From the NCBI RefSeq assembly GCF_029873635.1, contig NC_080428.1:61243957-61307956 (forward strand): a stretch of DNA of 64,000 bases. The letters are read 5' to 3'. Numbering within the stretch: position 1 is the first letter of the stretch; every line of letters begins with the position of its first letter. Of this stretch, positions 11,725-23,893 are shown in pieces. The translations under genes and the position numbers were made by a program. The notes under the pieces were generated by a model, which did no database searches, was not told the DNA's origin, and saw only the letters and a list, made by a program, of their open reading frames with translations. The DNA is from Malania oleifera. Taxonomy: Eukaryota > Streptophyta > Magnoliopsida > Santalales > Ximeniaceae.

Positions 11725-14700
11725 TCACGAAAATAATGGAGGCTTAACCGGTGGAGTGATTGACGGCTTGATTGGAGGAGGAATGGTAGGTTTTGACTTA
11801 TCATGCCCCCACAAGATTGACTGGTCGTCGAGGACACCAATCTTGGTTCGATAAGAAATAAAGGAGAATTGAGGTAGTGGCTTGGTAAGAGAGTCAGCTA
11901 GTTTATCAAAAGTATGAACATGGGAAACGCGTAGGCGACCTATAGCAACTTGATCGTGAACAAAGGAGAAGTCGATAGCGATGTGTTTCATATGAGAATA
12001 AAAGACTGGATTGGCACAGACATAAGTAGCACTCACGTTATCACAGTAAATGACCGGAGTAGAGGTTACAGGTACACGTAGCTCTTGAAGAAGATTCATT
12101 ACCCAATTTATTTCAGCTGCAGTAGAGGCGATGGCTCAGTATTCAGCCTTGATGGAGGAGCAAACAACTGTCTTTTGCTTTTTAGAACTCCAAGAGATGG
12201 GATTGGCACCAATAAAAAGAACATAAGAAGAGGTTGAAGTCCGATCATTAGGATCACCAACCCAATCAGCATCGGCAAATGCATGAAGTGTCTGTGGTGA
12301 TTTTTTCTAAATCATGATGCCAAAGTTAAGAGTTCCAACCAGATAGCGGAGCAAGATTTTAATTGCAGACCAATGAAGAGTGTAAGGAGAATGCATGAAC
12401 TGAGATAACTTGTTAACAGGAAAGGACGCGTCAGGACGTATCAACGAGAGATATTGTAACAACCCAAGATTTTGACGATACAAAGTAGCATCAGTTGGTG
12501 GAAAGTCATCCGACAATATGAGAGTTTTAGTAGTTGCAAGAGGGGTAAAGACAGGCTTGGCATTGTCCATGTTAAATCGGTGCAAGAGGTCTTGGATATA
12601 TTTCCTTTGAGACAAAAGCAAACCATTAGAGGTAAAGTGAGCTTCAATCCCAAGAAAATATGTGAGATTACCAAGATCCTTAAGAGAGAATCATTTGGAA
12701 ATATTGGTGATGAAGGCTGTCACATGAGAAGTAGAGGATCCAGTGATGATGATGTCATCCACATAAACTAATAGATAAAGAACTGTGCCGGAAGAGTGAA
12801 GCATAAACAAGGAGGTGTCTAACTGAGAGTTGGTGAAGCCTTCCAAGATAAGAAAATTGCGAAGTTCATGATACCATGCGCGAGGTGCTTGTGAAGCCCA
12901 TATATGGCCTTATGTAAGAGCTAGACATGATCCGGAAGATCGAGGTTGGTGAAGCTAGGGGGTTGATCCATGAAAATCGCCTCAAATAAGGAGCCCTACA
13001 AGAACGCATTATTTACATCTAGTTGGTGAAGAGGCCAATCATTCACAGCAAGAGTAAGTAATAATTGAACAGTTATAGGTTTGACAACTGGGTTGTAGGT
13101 TTCAGAAAAATCTATCCCAATTGGCTTTGTAATGTTATTACGTAGCCTAGTATTATAAGGATGAGGTTGTGCTGGAATTGTAGATGAGATACTTACTTGG
13201 GAAGGAGTTGATGCATCCGATGGTGGAGGCGTGGAGGAGGGTCTCAAGGATGAAATGGCCTAGTGAGGAGATTCACTCGGATAAGGGGAAGACCCACCAT
13301 GTGAAGTAGAACTAAGAGGAGGAGATGTAGATTCAACTTGAAGGATGGACGTGACAGGCACTTGGAAGTGATTAGGAGAAGTTGTAGGAGTGGACACCTG
13401 AGTTGACTTCGATAACCAATTGGTGAAGGAAGGTAAGAAGAAAGGTGACGAAGTGTGAGACTTGATATTCTGAAGGGGAAATGTGTGTTCCACAAAAACG
13501 AAATGTCTAAATATGTAGAGTTTATTGGTGGAGGGATCAAGACACATATAGACATGATGTGGAGTTAGGTAGCTAACAAAAATACAAGGGCGGGACTGTG
13601 GTTGGAGTTTGTGAGAGGTGTAGGGGCGCAACCATGAATAACACAGACAACCAAATATTTTCAAGGATAAATAATTAGGTGACTGCTTAAGGAGATGAGA
13701 GAATGGAGATTGGTTACTTGTTACCGAAGAGGGCATTTGGTTGATAAGGTAAATGGTGGCTTGAATTGCTAAGGACCAATATTTGAGTGGAACAGATGCA
13801 TGATGTAGCAATGCTAGTGCAGTTTCAACAACATGGTGATGTTTATGCTCAATCATGCCGACATGTTCTAGGGTATGGGGAGGAGATTTGAGATGTTGAA
13901 TACCAACTTGTGAGAGAAAATCTCAAAGGCTGGTAGCTTCGCCACTTCCATCTATATAAACTGTTTTAATCTTTGTAGAAAAATAATTTTCAATAGTAGA
14001 TTTAAATCATTAAAATACAGAAGTAACATCTGATTTTTTCTTGATAGGATACAGCCAAGTATATTTAGTAAAGTAATCCACAAAAGTAACGTAATAGTGA
14101 AAATTATCAAAGGAGGGGAGAGAAGTAGGACCCCAAACATCCATAAATAAAGTTTCCAAAGGTCTAAAACAAGTTAAGAACGAGACACCAAAAGGGAGTT
14201 TGTGACTTTTATTACATAAGCATGCATTACAATGATGAGATAAGGAACTGGACTTAGAGAAAGGTAGTTTATGAGATGCAATGATTTGATGAAGAATTTT
14301 GGAGGATGGATGACCAAGACGACTGTGCCAGAGACTAATGGTGGGAAGTTTGGATCTGGACAGGGTTGTTGTGAGAGCCGAGTGTTGTGGTGAAGAGGTT
14401 GTTCTGTTAACTGAAGTAGGCCATTCATAAACGTTTCCTCTATTCCGGCTTTGCACCGAGGATGCCCTCGTGGTTAGATCCTTCACAAGAAAAAAAAATC
14501 AGGAAAAAATTCAATAGAGGTGTTATTCTGAGAGCAAAATTGAGAGACAGAAAGAAGATTTTTCTTGATGTTAGGTGCACACAAAACATTATTGAGTTGG
14601 AAAGTGGAATCACATTAATAAAGAGTGGTAAATCCAATATGAGTGATAGGGACGTTATTACCATTTCCAACCATGACATCATCATTGCCACCATACTTAG

Positions 14701-15786
14701 AGTGAATGGATAGGTTATGCAAATATAAGATGATGTGATGAGATGCCCCAGAGTCAACTATCCAACTTGACTGATTACTCGGAGTGTCATGAGTCGTGAA
14801 GTTGGCTTGTGGCCAAGTGATGGGTAAGGAATGTGATTTGCATACTTTGGCAACATGACCAGGCTTGTCACACAATTGACAGACAACTCGAGGTTGATTC
14901 TCATTGAAGTTAGGTCGCCAAGTCTGATTTAAGTAGCTTGACAAGAGTCCTTGAGTTTGTAAACTATTGGAAAAATTTGGGTTGCCACAGTTTTTATAAG
15001 AATTCTGTTGGAGTTGATTGTTGTTGTTCCTTAGGTAGCCATTATTGTTTCCTCTGAATCGATACTAGTTTGGAAAGGAAATGAAGGTGTCGTTTCTGCC
15101 TTTCTTGTTGTGTTGCTTTTGTGAATATTGGGCAGTGATGTGAGAGTCTATCGAGTTTAATTTCTTAAGGCTTGTTTCATAGTCCATGAGTTTTTCTACT
15201 AATTCTTGAAAGGATATGGGTGATTCTCTTGCACATAAGGCAACTTTGAGTTCTTTATAATCATCGATGAGACCATTGAGCGTATGTACCACTATTTCTC
15301 TATCACTCATATTGTGCCAAATTATAGCAAAATCATCAATAATGGTTTTCATAATTTGCATAAATTTAGAAATGTTCTTTCCTACTTAACTAACGTTGGT
15401 GAGGGAATCAATTAGACTAACCATCCGAGTATTAGATTTGTTGGCATAGGGAGTTTTGAGTTTGTGCCACGCTTCCTTGGAATTTTCGCATCAAGATACA
15501 ATTGGTCCTGCTGGTCAGTGACAGCTTTTTGAATAGCAAGAAGCAATAGTTGATCTTGACGAATCCAAATTTTATACTTTGGATCATTAATTGGTGGGCA
15601 TAGATGAGTTCCATCTACAAATCCCATGAGATCATACCCAAGAAAAGATTTGTCATTTGGGAGTTCCACATTGAATAGTTTCCATCACTTGAAATTTTGG
15701 AAGTAATAAGTGTGGATTGTATTGACTGAGACAGCATGAGTATTTTTACTGGCAGATATAACTATAGCTTCACTGGATTCAGTCAT
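11725..15786 (-). mobile_element. Ty1/copia retrotransposon relic
   Basis: Read on the minus strand, the fossil shows a copia order. Gag starts near 15786, with YKIWIRQDQLLLLAI and GYDLMGFVDGTH. A CCHC knuckle and protease follow around 14944-14615 (CQLCDKPGHVAKVCKSH, IVDSGASHH). Then come pre-integrase and integrase at about 14486-13260 (LWHSRLGHPSSKILHQI), reverse transcriptase at about 13250-12300 ([25 protein letters not shown]) and RNase H at about 12100-11725 (YCDNVSATYVCANPVF). It is broken by many stops and shifts, of the order of ten. A polypurine-like tract lies at about 11804-11820, but I could not delimit matching LTRs. It is clearly older than the neighbouring solo LTRs. Confidence 0.85.
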
Positions 15787-16544
15787 AATTAAAAGATGGG
15801 AGAAGATAGACTAGTTGTACGTATATATAGGAGTACAAGAGTCTGGGTTTTATTAAGAGAAAATTTGGAAGAGGACAAATGGCTGGAAAAGTGAATGAGG
15901 AGATGGGTGCAGGGCCTACAATATGGGTCTATAGAAAGGGAATATTTAATGGATGGGTTGAATAATTGTATTCGAAGTGAGGCTAGAATTGTTGAAATGG
16001 AAGTGGGGCTTGAATTGATAAATCAGAGATGCAGGAAAGTATTTAATATATGGAATGGTGTCAGGAGAAATATTTAATTAGAAGTGGGGCTTCAATTATT
16101 GAATTAGAGATGCAAAAGAATATTAAAAGCAATCCTTACTCCTCATGTCTCATAACTAAATGATCAGGCTAGAATTTGTATACCTCCTCCTCTGCCATCC
16201 TTCTCTATCTAATTCCCAATTCCCAATCCCTCTTCCCTCATCCAAAATCCTCCTATTCCCTGCCCACCACATTGCCCAATGCAAAGATTATGGTCATCAA
16301 TAGGGTATTACCCATTGCTTGATGTTTTCCTTTGTTACAAAAGTTTATAGGAAAGTACTTGAAATATTAAAAAACTTTGTGATCACGATCAAAGAGTCAT
16401 GAAAAATAGTATACGTTTATAGAATTTTTGACAAATACCACGACAAGGAAGGAGAATTCTGAGTATTAGTAAGTGTTTTAAGAGAGAAAATAATTGTCTT
16501 AGTCCTTCTCATGTTTGAGGTGCCTATCTTAGAAAACCCTTTAG
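15787..16544. other. Flank of the copia relic; no gene seen
   Basis: This is probably the leader and decayed LTR region of the copia relic, though no terminal repeat could be matched. A short direct repeat is visible: GAAGTGGGGCTTGAATTG near 16000 and GAAGTGGGGCTTCAATTA near 16080, each followed by similar AGAGATGCA sequence. No supported coding region. Confidence 0.4.
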
Positions 16545-16972
16545 TGTTGGGAATTAACAACAAATTTTTGAAACCTATGAGAAACAAAATAGAGAAAGAA
16601 TACACGTTAAAGTAAAAATCAATCACACGAACAAGACAATATTTACATGGTTCGATAATTTTATCTACGTCCACGGAGTTGTAAGGATTTCACTATTATC
16701 AGGAAGAAAATACAGAAAGTGCAACGGTACAACTCTCTCTCTGCTCCCTCGCAAAGTGTGACAGCTAATCAATCCTAATCACCATAACAACGATGTTATA
16801 TCCTGCGTACAACAATGGGCTACAAAACGGGTCCAAAAATTTTTCACAGGGACGTTGCCCCCAGACCCCCACGAGTATGGCTTGGGTGACGACCCAAGAT
16901 ATAAATCTCTCATTAAAGAAAGGTTAGGTCATCATTCAGATTGAACGCAATTAGGCTTCACGAAGCCCAACA
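16545..16972. mobile_element. Small solo LTR (probably copia)
   Basis: A 428-bp segment begins TGTTGGGAATTAACAAC and ends CACGAAGCCCAACA, so its termini are the inverted repeats TGTTGGG/CCCAACA. The flanking pentamers are TTTAG and TTTGG, a target duplication with one difference. The interior has the ATTTACATGGTTCG and CTACGTCCACGGAG segments found in many plant copia LTRs. No internal region is attached. Confidence 0.7.
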
Positions 16973-17800
16973 TTTGGCTCATTAAAGGATGCTTAAATTA
17001 CAGTTATCTGAATATAAGAAAAAGTCTCAAATCAAGACAAACTATAGACTTCAAAATTGTAAGAATACCCATGAAAAAAAGAATACCCATCAAAATTGCA
17101 TTTTTTTTTTTATTCCCGTGATGGTTTTGGTCAACATAGTTTTCTTTACAACAATGGTTGAGTTGTTAGAAAGGTACCTTTTCCTGCTTTTGTTGAGTTA
17201 CTTTTTGATGTCATTTGATTTTTTATTAGAATTGATGGTCCTTTGTGCCCCTGGTTATGCCAAGGTTGAGTGTATTTGCATTATTTTTGTTTGATGGGAA
17301 GCATTGATATTCCTTCTCTTGGGTATGTTTAGAGTTTCTATACATATCCATTTTTTATTAATATAATTTATATTTATTTTTTTATCAGTAAATGATAAAT
17401 TATGTTGATCAAATAGATATGTATAGAAACTCTACCAAATAAGACTTCCATCAAAAGTTTATCACTATTACATCAAAACTGAGCAAAAATAAAAAGTAGT
17501 CGATGAAAAGATAGATTAAATAAGATTTTCAATGGAATTTGGATGTGATCATTCAAAAAATTGAAGTAGATTGTTACAAAATTGATTATAAGTTTAAAAT
17601 TAAAAAAAAATTATTTTGTTAGAAACGTGACTCCATACACATTCAAAATGGAATATGTATGTATTCATCAAAAGATTTTGATGAAATTACATTCTACTAA
17701 ACCAAATAATTAGAAACCACTTCTATAAAATTAAAGCTTTAGGAATTATTTACAGCCACCGCTGTGATTTACTCCGAAATAAACTTTAGAAAAATTATTG
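16973..17800. other. Upstream intergenic region of the DUF2921 gene
   Basis: Apart from the hairpin at 17285-17455 this is AT-rich sequence with no supported gene. The pyrimidine-rich stretch at about 17826-17880, just beyond it, resembles a plant 5'UTR. I could not fix a TATA box or start site with confidence. Confidence 0.4.
17285..17455. repeat. Inverted repeat / hairpin, possible MITE
   Basis: A perfect 19-nt inverted repeat, TAGAGTTTCTATACATATC at 17330-17348 and its complement at 17416-17434, encloses a 67-bp AT-rich loop. Imperfect pairing continues outward (TTTGATGGGAAG on the left, CTTCCATCAAA on the right). This fits a miniature inverted-repeat element or a folded-back insertion. 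Terminal duplications are not clear. Confidence 0.55.
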
Positions 17801-17941
17801 TAAGTTGATATTTCTCCATCTTGCTATTGTTATTTCTTCTCCTCCTTTTTTCTTCATTTTTTTTTTCTTTTTTTCCGTTCATACACAAAAGCATCGGCGG
17901 ATGATCCCAACGCCGGCTGCATTTCTTGCACTGCGGCAGCA

Positions 17942-20767
17942 ATGGCGATCGCTTACCCTTCATCGCCTCCATTGCCAAAATCTAGGGTTAAGGCTTTCCC
18001 CTTCAACTATTGGGAAGCCCATCACGGGTCCGTTCACCTCTTTCTCTTCCTTTGTTTCTTCATCTTCAACATCTCCACAACTCTCTCTCTACCATCTTCA
18101 TCTTCTTCGATCTTGTACAAAGAACACTGCAACGCCATTGTCCCTGAATCATCCCCAACCGGCGCAAAACCCGCCTTCACCGACCAATTTCTCCGGTTAG
18201 AGAACGCGTACTTTGAGGGCGGCAAGCCGATCTTCGATGAAGCCCCCAGATTACGGCGATCCCTCTCTCTTCAAACCACTGGCCTCTATCAAACCCTCGC
18301 CGACGGCGTCATTAAAGTTGAAGCGAAATTGATTATCCGAAATGAAATTACGTCCCCGATTTTTAGGAATTGGCCTCACCGCCGGAGATTACGCATGAGG
18401 TATGTGCCGCCAAGGTTTCCACTTCACAAAGGTTTAGTATCGTTCGGGCTACATGGGTTTTGGTCGTCTTCTTCAGGGAAGCTGTGTATGGTTGGTTATG
18501 GATCCAATTATGCGAAGGATGGTAAGTTAAGGCATTTTAGTACTGTTCTTAAGCTTAATTATCAGAATAGTTCAAGCATTGCTTCAAGTTTGGTTAGTGG
18601 AACATTGGAGAGTTTAGATGTAGTGGGTAGCTGGAATTACTTTGAACCAGTTTCTGTATTGGGTTTGTCATTAATGAATTATGAATACACTTTGGTAGAT
18701 ACAGAAAATGAAAATGGAGGTTTTAATGGATGTGATGGTAATGAGAATGCGTCTCTCTCGTTGAAGTCGGACAGCAATTTGTGTTTGCTGTTTAGATCGG
18801 GTTTTAACTTTGAACTGGAGTATGTGAGTGATTGTAGCTCTGTTACTTGCAATCCTCTTGGTGGGACTTCTGACATCTTACCTAGTTTTATGTCTCTTAA
18901 TGGAATTCATTGTTTGGACAAGTTGCGATTGCGGGCATTGTTTGGCTTTTCCAGCTATGGCTATAAAGCTTATAACCAGCCATTTGATCCTAATACAACT
19001 TTAGTTGCTGAGGGGGCATGGGATGAGAAGAAGAATCGGCTATGCTTAATTGCATGCCGTGTCTTTAACTCAGCAGATTCTTTGATTGAGGCTTCGCTTG
19101 GGGACTGCTCAATTAAGTTGTGCTTCAGATTTCCCACAACCTTGTCAATAAGAAACAGAAGTCCTCTTCTAGGGGAAATTTGGAGCAACAGAACGATGGA
19201 TGATATGGGTTACTTTGGAAGGATTGTTATTCGGAAATCTGGTCACAAAAGGCAGCGACTCTCAGGTGTGAAATACGAGTATACTGAGATTGATAATGCA
19301 AGGGCATTTTGTGCAGAAAAGAAGCCTGATAAAAGCAAGAAAATGATGTATGCCAATGGTTATAACTTTGACACAAGATTTTATATGTCAATAAAGAATA
19401 GCAAAGGGCAGAAAACATCAGGTTCCTTGGTTCTGCTAGCCATGGATGATCAAATTTATGACCATTATACCCAATTAAGGCATATAGAGTCGGCAATAAC
19501 AAATACCACCAGTCACAGCGGCTTAAGAAATGTAAGCTACACAATGAGCATTAAGTCTTCACAAGGATTCCATTTGGCTAATGGGATTAATTCAACCAAA
19601 TTTGTAGACATTTCTGCTGAAGGAGTTTATGATACTGAGACAGGTGACCTGTGTATGATAGGCTGTCGACGTTTGGGATCATATAGCAAACAATCAACTG
19701 AAAGTAATTCAGTGGATTGTGAAATTCATGTCAGTATTCAATATACTCCATTGAAAGCAAGGGGCAGAATAAGATCTTTAAAAGGAATTATTCAAAGCAC
19801 TCGGGGAAAGTCTGACCCCCTATACTTTGAGCCCCTTGGGTTGTCTTCAAGCTCTATTTCTGCAAACCAAGCAGCAGAATCCATTTTCAGGATGGATCTG
19901 GAGATAGTTATGGTTCTGATCTCTGACACACTGGCATGTGTTTTTTTGGGGTTGCAGCTCTTTTATGTGAAAAGGCATCCAGACGTGCTTCCATTCATCT
20001 CCATTGTCATGCTCATTGTTCTTACTCTTGGGCACATGATTCCTCTTGTGTTAAATTTTGAGGCCTTTTTCCTGCCAAAGCATAATCATCAAACTTCTTT
20101 TCTTGGTAGTGGTGGATGGGTTGAGGTAAACGAAGTGATAGTAAGGGTGGTAACATTGATAGCTTTCCTGTTGCAGTTCCGTCTTCTGCAATTGACTTGG
20201 ACGTCAAGAGGGGGTGACGGAAGCCAGGAAGGCCTATGGATTTCTGAGAAAAAGGTTCTTTATTTGTCTTTACCGTTTTATGTTGGAGGTGGATTGATTG
20301 CATGGTTTATTCACCGGTGGAAGAGTGCTTACCAAAGTCCATTGCTACTAGCCCGGGGGACCAGCTACCATCCATATTCTCTCTTGGGGGTACTTAGGTC
20401 TTATGCTGGCTTGCTCTTGGATGGTTTCCTGCTCCCTCAGATCATGTTCAACTTGTTCTTTAACTCCGTAGATAAGGCTCTTGCCCCATCCTTTTACATT
20501 GGAATATCTGTTGTTCGTTTGCTGCCGCATGCATATGATCTTTATAGGACTCATAGATCTTCCTGGTCCTTTGATTTATTATACATATATGCAAATCCTA
20601 AAATGGACTTGTACTCCACTTCCTGGGATGTCATTATTCCATGTTTTGGTCTGCTGTTCGTTGTCCTCATTTACTTACAGCAGAGGTTTGGTGGTCGTAG
20701 CATTCTTCCAAACAGATTCAAAAAGAATTCTGTATATGAGAAAGTACCCGTAGTTAATGGTGAATAA
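17942..20767 (+). CDS. DUF2921 multi-pass membrane protein
   Basis: One uninterrupted 941-residue frame. A hydrophobic segment at about residues 32-49 (HLFLFLCFFIFNIST) is the likely signal sequence or anchor. A long, probably lumenal or extracellular region to about residue 650 follows, with repeated blocks around GAWDEKKNRLCLIACRVF and GVYDTETGDLCMIGCRRL, typical of DUF2921 repeats. The last third has about seven membrane segments (first at about 653-675, last at about 890-910). The C terminus is short and basic-polar. DUF2921 also occurs in the Arabidopsis FLYING SAUCER RING-type ubiquitin ligases, but no C-terminal RING cysteines are present here, so it belongs with the RING-less members, whose function is unclear. 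The start is chosen for its good context (AGCAATGGC), the absence of an earlier in-frame ATG nearby, and the signal-like N terminus. Out-of-frame ATGs at 17805 and 17901 would overlap it if transcribed. No intron is needed. It converges on the callose synthase gene. Confidence 0.9.
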   Translation: MAIAYPSSPPLPKSRVKAFPFNYWEAHHGSVHLFLFLCFFIFNISTTLSLPSSSSSILYKEHCNAIVPESSPTGAKPAFTDQFLRLENAYFEGGKPIFDEAPRLRRSLSLQTTGLYQTLADGVIKVEAKLIIRNEITSPIFRNWPHRRRLRMRYVPPRFPLHKGLVSFGLHGFWSSSSGKLCMVGYGSNYAKDGKLRHFSTVLKLNYQNSSSIASSLVSGTLESLDVVGSWNYFEPVSVLGLSLMNYEYTLVDTENENGGFNGCDGNENASLSLKSDSNLCLLFRSGFNFELEYVSDCSSVTCNPLGGTSDILPSFMSLNGIHCLDKLRLRALFGFSSYGYKAYNQPFDPNTTLVAEGAWDEKKNRLCLIACRVFNSADSLIEASLGDCSIKLCFRFPTTLSIRNRSPLLGEIWSNRTMDDMGYFGRIVIRKSGHKRQRLSGVKYEYTEIDNARAFCAEKKPDKSKKMMYANGYNFDTRFYMSIKNSKGQKTSGSLVLLAMDDQIYDHYTQLRHIESAITNTTSHSGLRNVSYTMSIKSSQGFHLANGINSTKFVDISAEGVYDTETGDLCMIGCRRLGSYSKQSTESNSVDCEIHVSIQYTPLKARGRIRSLKGIIQSTRGKSDPLYFEPLGLSSSSISANQAAESIFRMDLEIVMVLISDTLACVFLGLQLFYVKRHPDVLPFISIVMLIVLTLGHMIPLVLNFEAFFLPKHNHQTSFLGSGGWVEVNEVIVRVVTLIAFLLQFRLLQLTWTSRGGDGSQEGLWISEKKVLYLSLPFYVGGGLIAWFIHRWKSAYQSPLLLARGTSYHPYSLLGVLRSYAGLLLDGFLLPQIMFNLFFNSVDKALAPSFYIGISVVRLLPHAYDLYRTHRSSWSFDLLYIYANPKMDLYSTSWDVIIPCFGLLFVVLIYLQQRFGGRSILPNRFKKNSVYEKVPVVNGE

Positions 20768-21631
20768 TTGCGTGGGAAGTCCAACATCTAGAATTTGAAT
20801 TTATTTTTTGTGGAGGCGCACCTCAGTGCATAGAAGTGGTATCAAGATTGGAAGGTGCTCTCTGTACTTTAGGTATGTAATTTTTAAGTGGTACATCAAT
20901 CACATTGTTGCAGATTTCATGATTATTTTACCCATTAATTTTGGGAACATACCTGAAGCCTCATATCAAATTACACCTTTATGTGTGGGAGTGTCTGTAT
21001 GCTCACTGCTTGTTTAATGAAATCTCACCAGTCCTTTTCTGGAAAACATTTCTGTTATGGAAACTAGGGAGATTTATTTGCCCCTTGTCTCCATTTGATT
21101 TATGGCACTTGCTTTTGGACTTTATTAATTAACATTGTGAATATGAAGAATTATCCTAAATGGCTGCAAATGGTTGGAAGTTAACGAAGCAATCCCTCAA
21201 AGGTCAATGATGCTATATTTACTGCATCTCCATTTGTGCTGCAATTTTAAAGCATCTATAGGTAGAAAAATCTGGGGAAAATTAGTAGCACAAAGTTAAA
21301 TATTTATTAAAAGAAGAAAATTGCCATAACATGCTAATCATGTCGTATGCTCACCTTCGAAAATTACATTGCCATCACATTATGTTTGGTTTGCGAAAGG
21401 AATGGTGCAAATTTGAATGGAAAGCATGATGAAATCAGGTGATAAACTCGATTCCATCCCCCCTCCCCCCCATTCCATATGTAGGAGTGAGTTGCAATGT
21501 GTTAAGACATAACTTGAGAAATAGATCTCCGGAGCTGGGCATTTTGGAGAAGGCTTTTGTCAAATTGTGACACCCAGCATGAAGTGTTGTCTATTGGAAA
21601 TGGAAGTGGATTTTGGTCTTTAAGTAGCAGT

Positions 21632-21727
21632 TCATAATGCAATTTTTATGGTGCCATGATCATACATTCCCCCAATCATTCATAATTCAATTTTTATAAT
21701 GCCATGATCATACATTCCCCCAATCAT
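21632..21727. repeat. Two-copy 48-bp tandem duplication
   Basis: Two head-to-tail units, 21632-21679 and 21680-21727, share GCCATGATCATACATTCCCC and differ at a few positions. It lies in the interval between the two host genes and probably arose as a local slippage duplication. Confidence 0.85.
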
Positions 21728-21755
21728 TCTAGATAAACACGGACTGGCTAACATA

Positions 21756-22165
21756 ATCCTTCACACTGTTTTTGGTTGGTAGGAAAATGAAAAGTAAAAA
21801 CGAGCGGAAAAGTCCTAATTTCCTTCAATTGTTACAGTGGAAATTGGGGAAGGAAAAAAGAGTTCTCTACCTTTTAAAATTACAATAATTGGAGAAAAAT
21901 AGAAGGAAATAACACTGTCCATTGACTTGGAAATATAATATATCCATTAATTTACTTAAGGAAATATGATACAAATTCTTTGGAAGTGAAAACAAGACAA
22001 CGAACATGGGAACTAGACTTTGTTCTGAGAAACAACCTACTGTCATGTGTATTTGTTAAAGACATTTTTTAGAATCTCTTTTTTCTCAGTTGATCATTGA
22101 TTGGAATTACTGCTTTCTCCTATTATCATTTTTTTTCCTTTTTCATTTTTTCTAAACACGAGGGA
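21756..22165. mobile_element. Possible hAT-like MITE
   Basis: The left end, GTTTTTGGTTGGTAGGAAAA, is imperfectly complementary to CATTTTTTCTAAACACGAGG near 22145-22163. This is a terminal inverted repeat typical of plant hAT-type miniature elements. The interior is AT-rich and non-coding. Ends and target duplications are not sharp, so this is tentative. Confidence 0.3.
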
Positions 22166-23753
22166 AAAGAATAACGGAATTTCAACCTTTCCCCTTTAAT
22201 CTAGAGTACCTTTCTTCTTCCCCCTCTTCGCCTTTCCTATAAACAACAACCTTAATTTAACCTCAATTTAATTGCATGAGGGAGCATTTGAGATTGGGTT
22301 TTGGAATTGTGTATTTTGTCCAATTAACATAATTCTAAATTCAATATCCAATTTCATATTCCCAAATACAGTGTCAAGTTCATGTTGATTTACACGTAAC
22401 AGCTAAACCAAAGTAGTCACACCCTCCCCTTAATAGAAGCAGAACGAAAGGGGGGAAGAAGGGGAAACCAGACAAGTGATTAAACCATCAGTTTACGAAA
22501 GAAAGAAAAATTCACTGCCCCCATCCCCTTTTGCACCAACATAGCTACTGTACTGTGGTGCTGGAAAGCATGGAATTATCATTTGTTTGCTTCAAGAACA
22601 AAAGTGCTAGTGGAAACAAGTGGGAATACCATAACAAATAGTCCAAATAAGTCACGAAACATTTAAGCTTACAATAGATATGGACAATATGTACATAAAC
22701 CATCCTGTACATTGCCATGGGGTTGAACCAAAAGTAAACCACCCCAATTGCGTGAAACCATGCCAGGACCTTGAACACCAAAAGGAATGTTAAGAAAGAA
22801 AAAAACAATAATGCACAACAGCATCGAAGCTTGAAGTCCATGATGGAAAGTTTAGAGTCTTCTCACCCAGACAGATGATTGGCACGGCATGCTGTATACA
22901 GTGATCTCTATCAGTTAAAAGGGAAAGAAAAACTGGCAGTCAATCTACTTGGCAGCATAGGCCTAGTCCCCATTCAAAACCTGGAAAACATGAAAAGATC
23001 CTGTTAATATGGTGAATGATGAAAGTACTAATAAGTGAGTATCTAGTAGACTTTAAGCTGAGAATGCTTTGTCATTTTGTCTAGAAATAGTTGGTGTTGC
23101 CATGAAAGAGGAAAATGGGCAACAAATGGAAGATATAGTGCAGTGAAGAATATTCCATAATTTTTTGGAAGGTGAAATTCTATGAGATAAGCAGGTGTGC
23201 GGTGCCTACAAATCATATACACTACTTCATCGCCTCTATAATCACTGATCGTGCTGCCTCAGAAACCAAAAAAAATCAACAAAACAGGGGATGGAACAAG
23301 CCAAAGCAAAAAAAAAAATACCACCAAGTAATGCAGCATGGGACTGGCTAAGAGCTATCCTGATTAAAATATCTCAATCTGATAATGGTGACAATTTGTA
23401 CAAATATTTAATTTGCAATCAGAGATTCCAGAAATTTGCCTTCACCATATACAAACTCTCTCCCAGATCTGGTGCAACCAATAGTTTATTACATTAAAAA
23501 AAAAAAAAAAAATTATAATGTCCTACATCTAAATAAGTGCCTAATATCCATAACCTACATTGAAAAACAAAACAGAAAACATAATCAGTGATATCATTCA
23601 ATCTTTTCACCTTCTGCCACTTAAAATATTCTTGCAGTTAACAAAAAGCTCAATTTGTTCAAGTCTTATACCTCCTAAGGAATCAGTTCTAGCAGCAAGT
23701 TTTGACTAACCAACAGAGGATGTTAGCATGTGCCATGTGCATATTGCATAAAA

Positions 23754-23893
23754 ATCAATCCATTTATCAGAAGCATGGACATCATGAGCTAAAGAAAAAC
23801 TACATGATGTGAAACAGCAGGTACATCAATCCCATATATCAGAAGCATCGACATCATAAGTCAAGGAAAACTACATGACAAGAAATAGAAGGT
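23754..23893. repeat. Two-copy 70-bp tandem duplication
   Basis: The units start ATCAATCC at 23754 and 23824 and share ATCAGAAGCAT, GACATCAT and AAAACTACATGA. No frame or RNA structure is recognisable. Confidence 0.7.

Noticed and set aside
11453-11803. 3' LTR of the copia relic
   Set aside because: A polypurine-like tract ends here, but no matching repeat was found right of 15.79 kb, so the LTR could not be supported.
17805-18200. 131-codon frame overlapping the start of the DUF2921 gene
   Set aside because: Built from the pyrimidine-rich leader and an out-of-frame reading of the signal-peptide region; no protein features.
22545-22841. 98-residue hydrophobic minus-strand frame as a secreted peptide or membrane protein
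   Set aside because: It begins like a signal sequence, but the rest is uniformly hydrophobic and aromatic, with no cleavage site, conserved C-terminal peptide or family match; mentioned only as unexplained.
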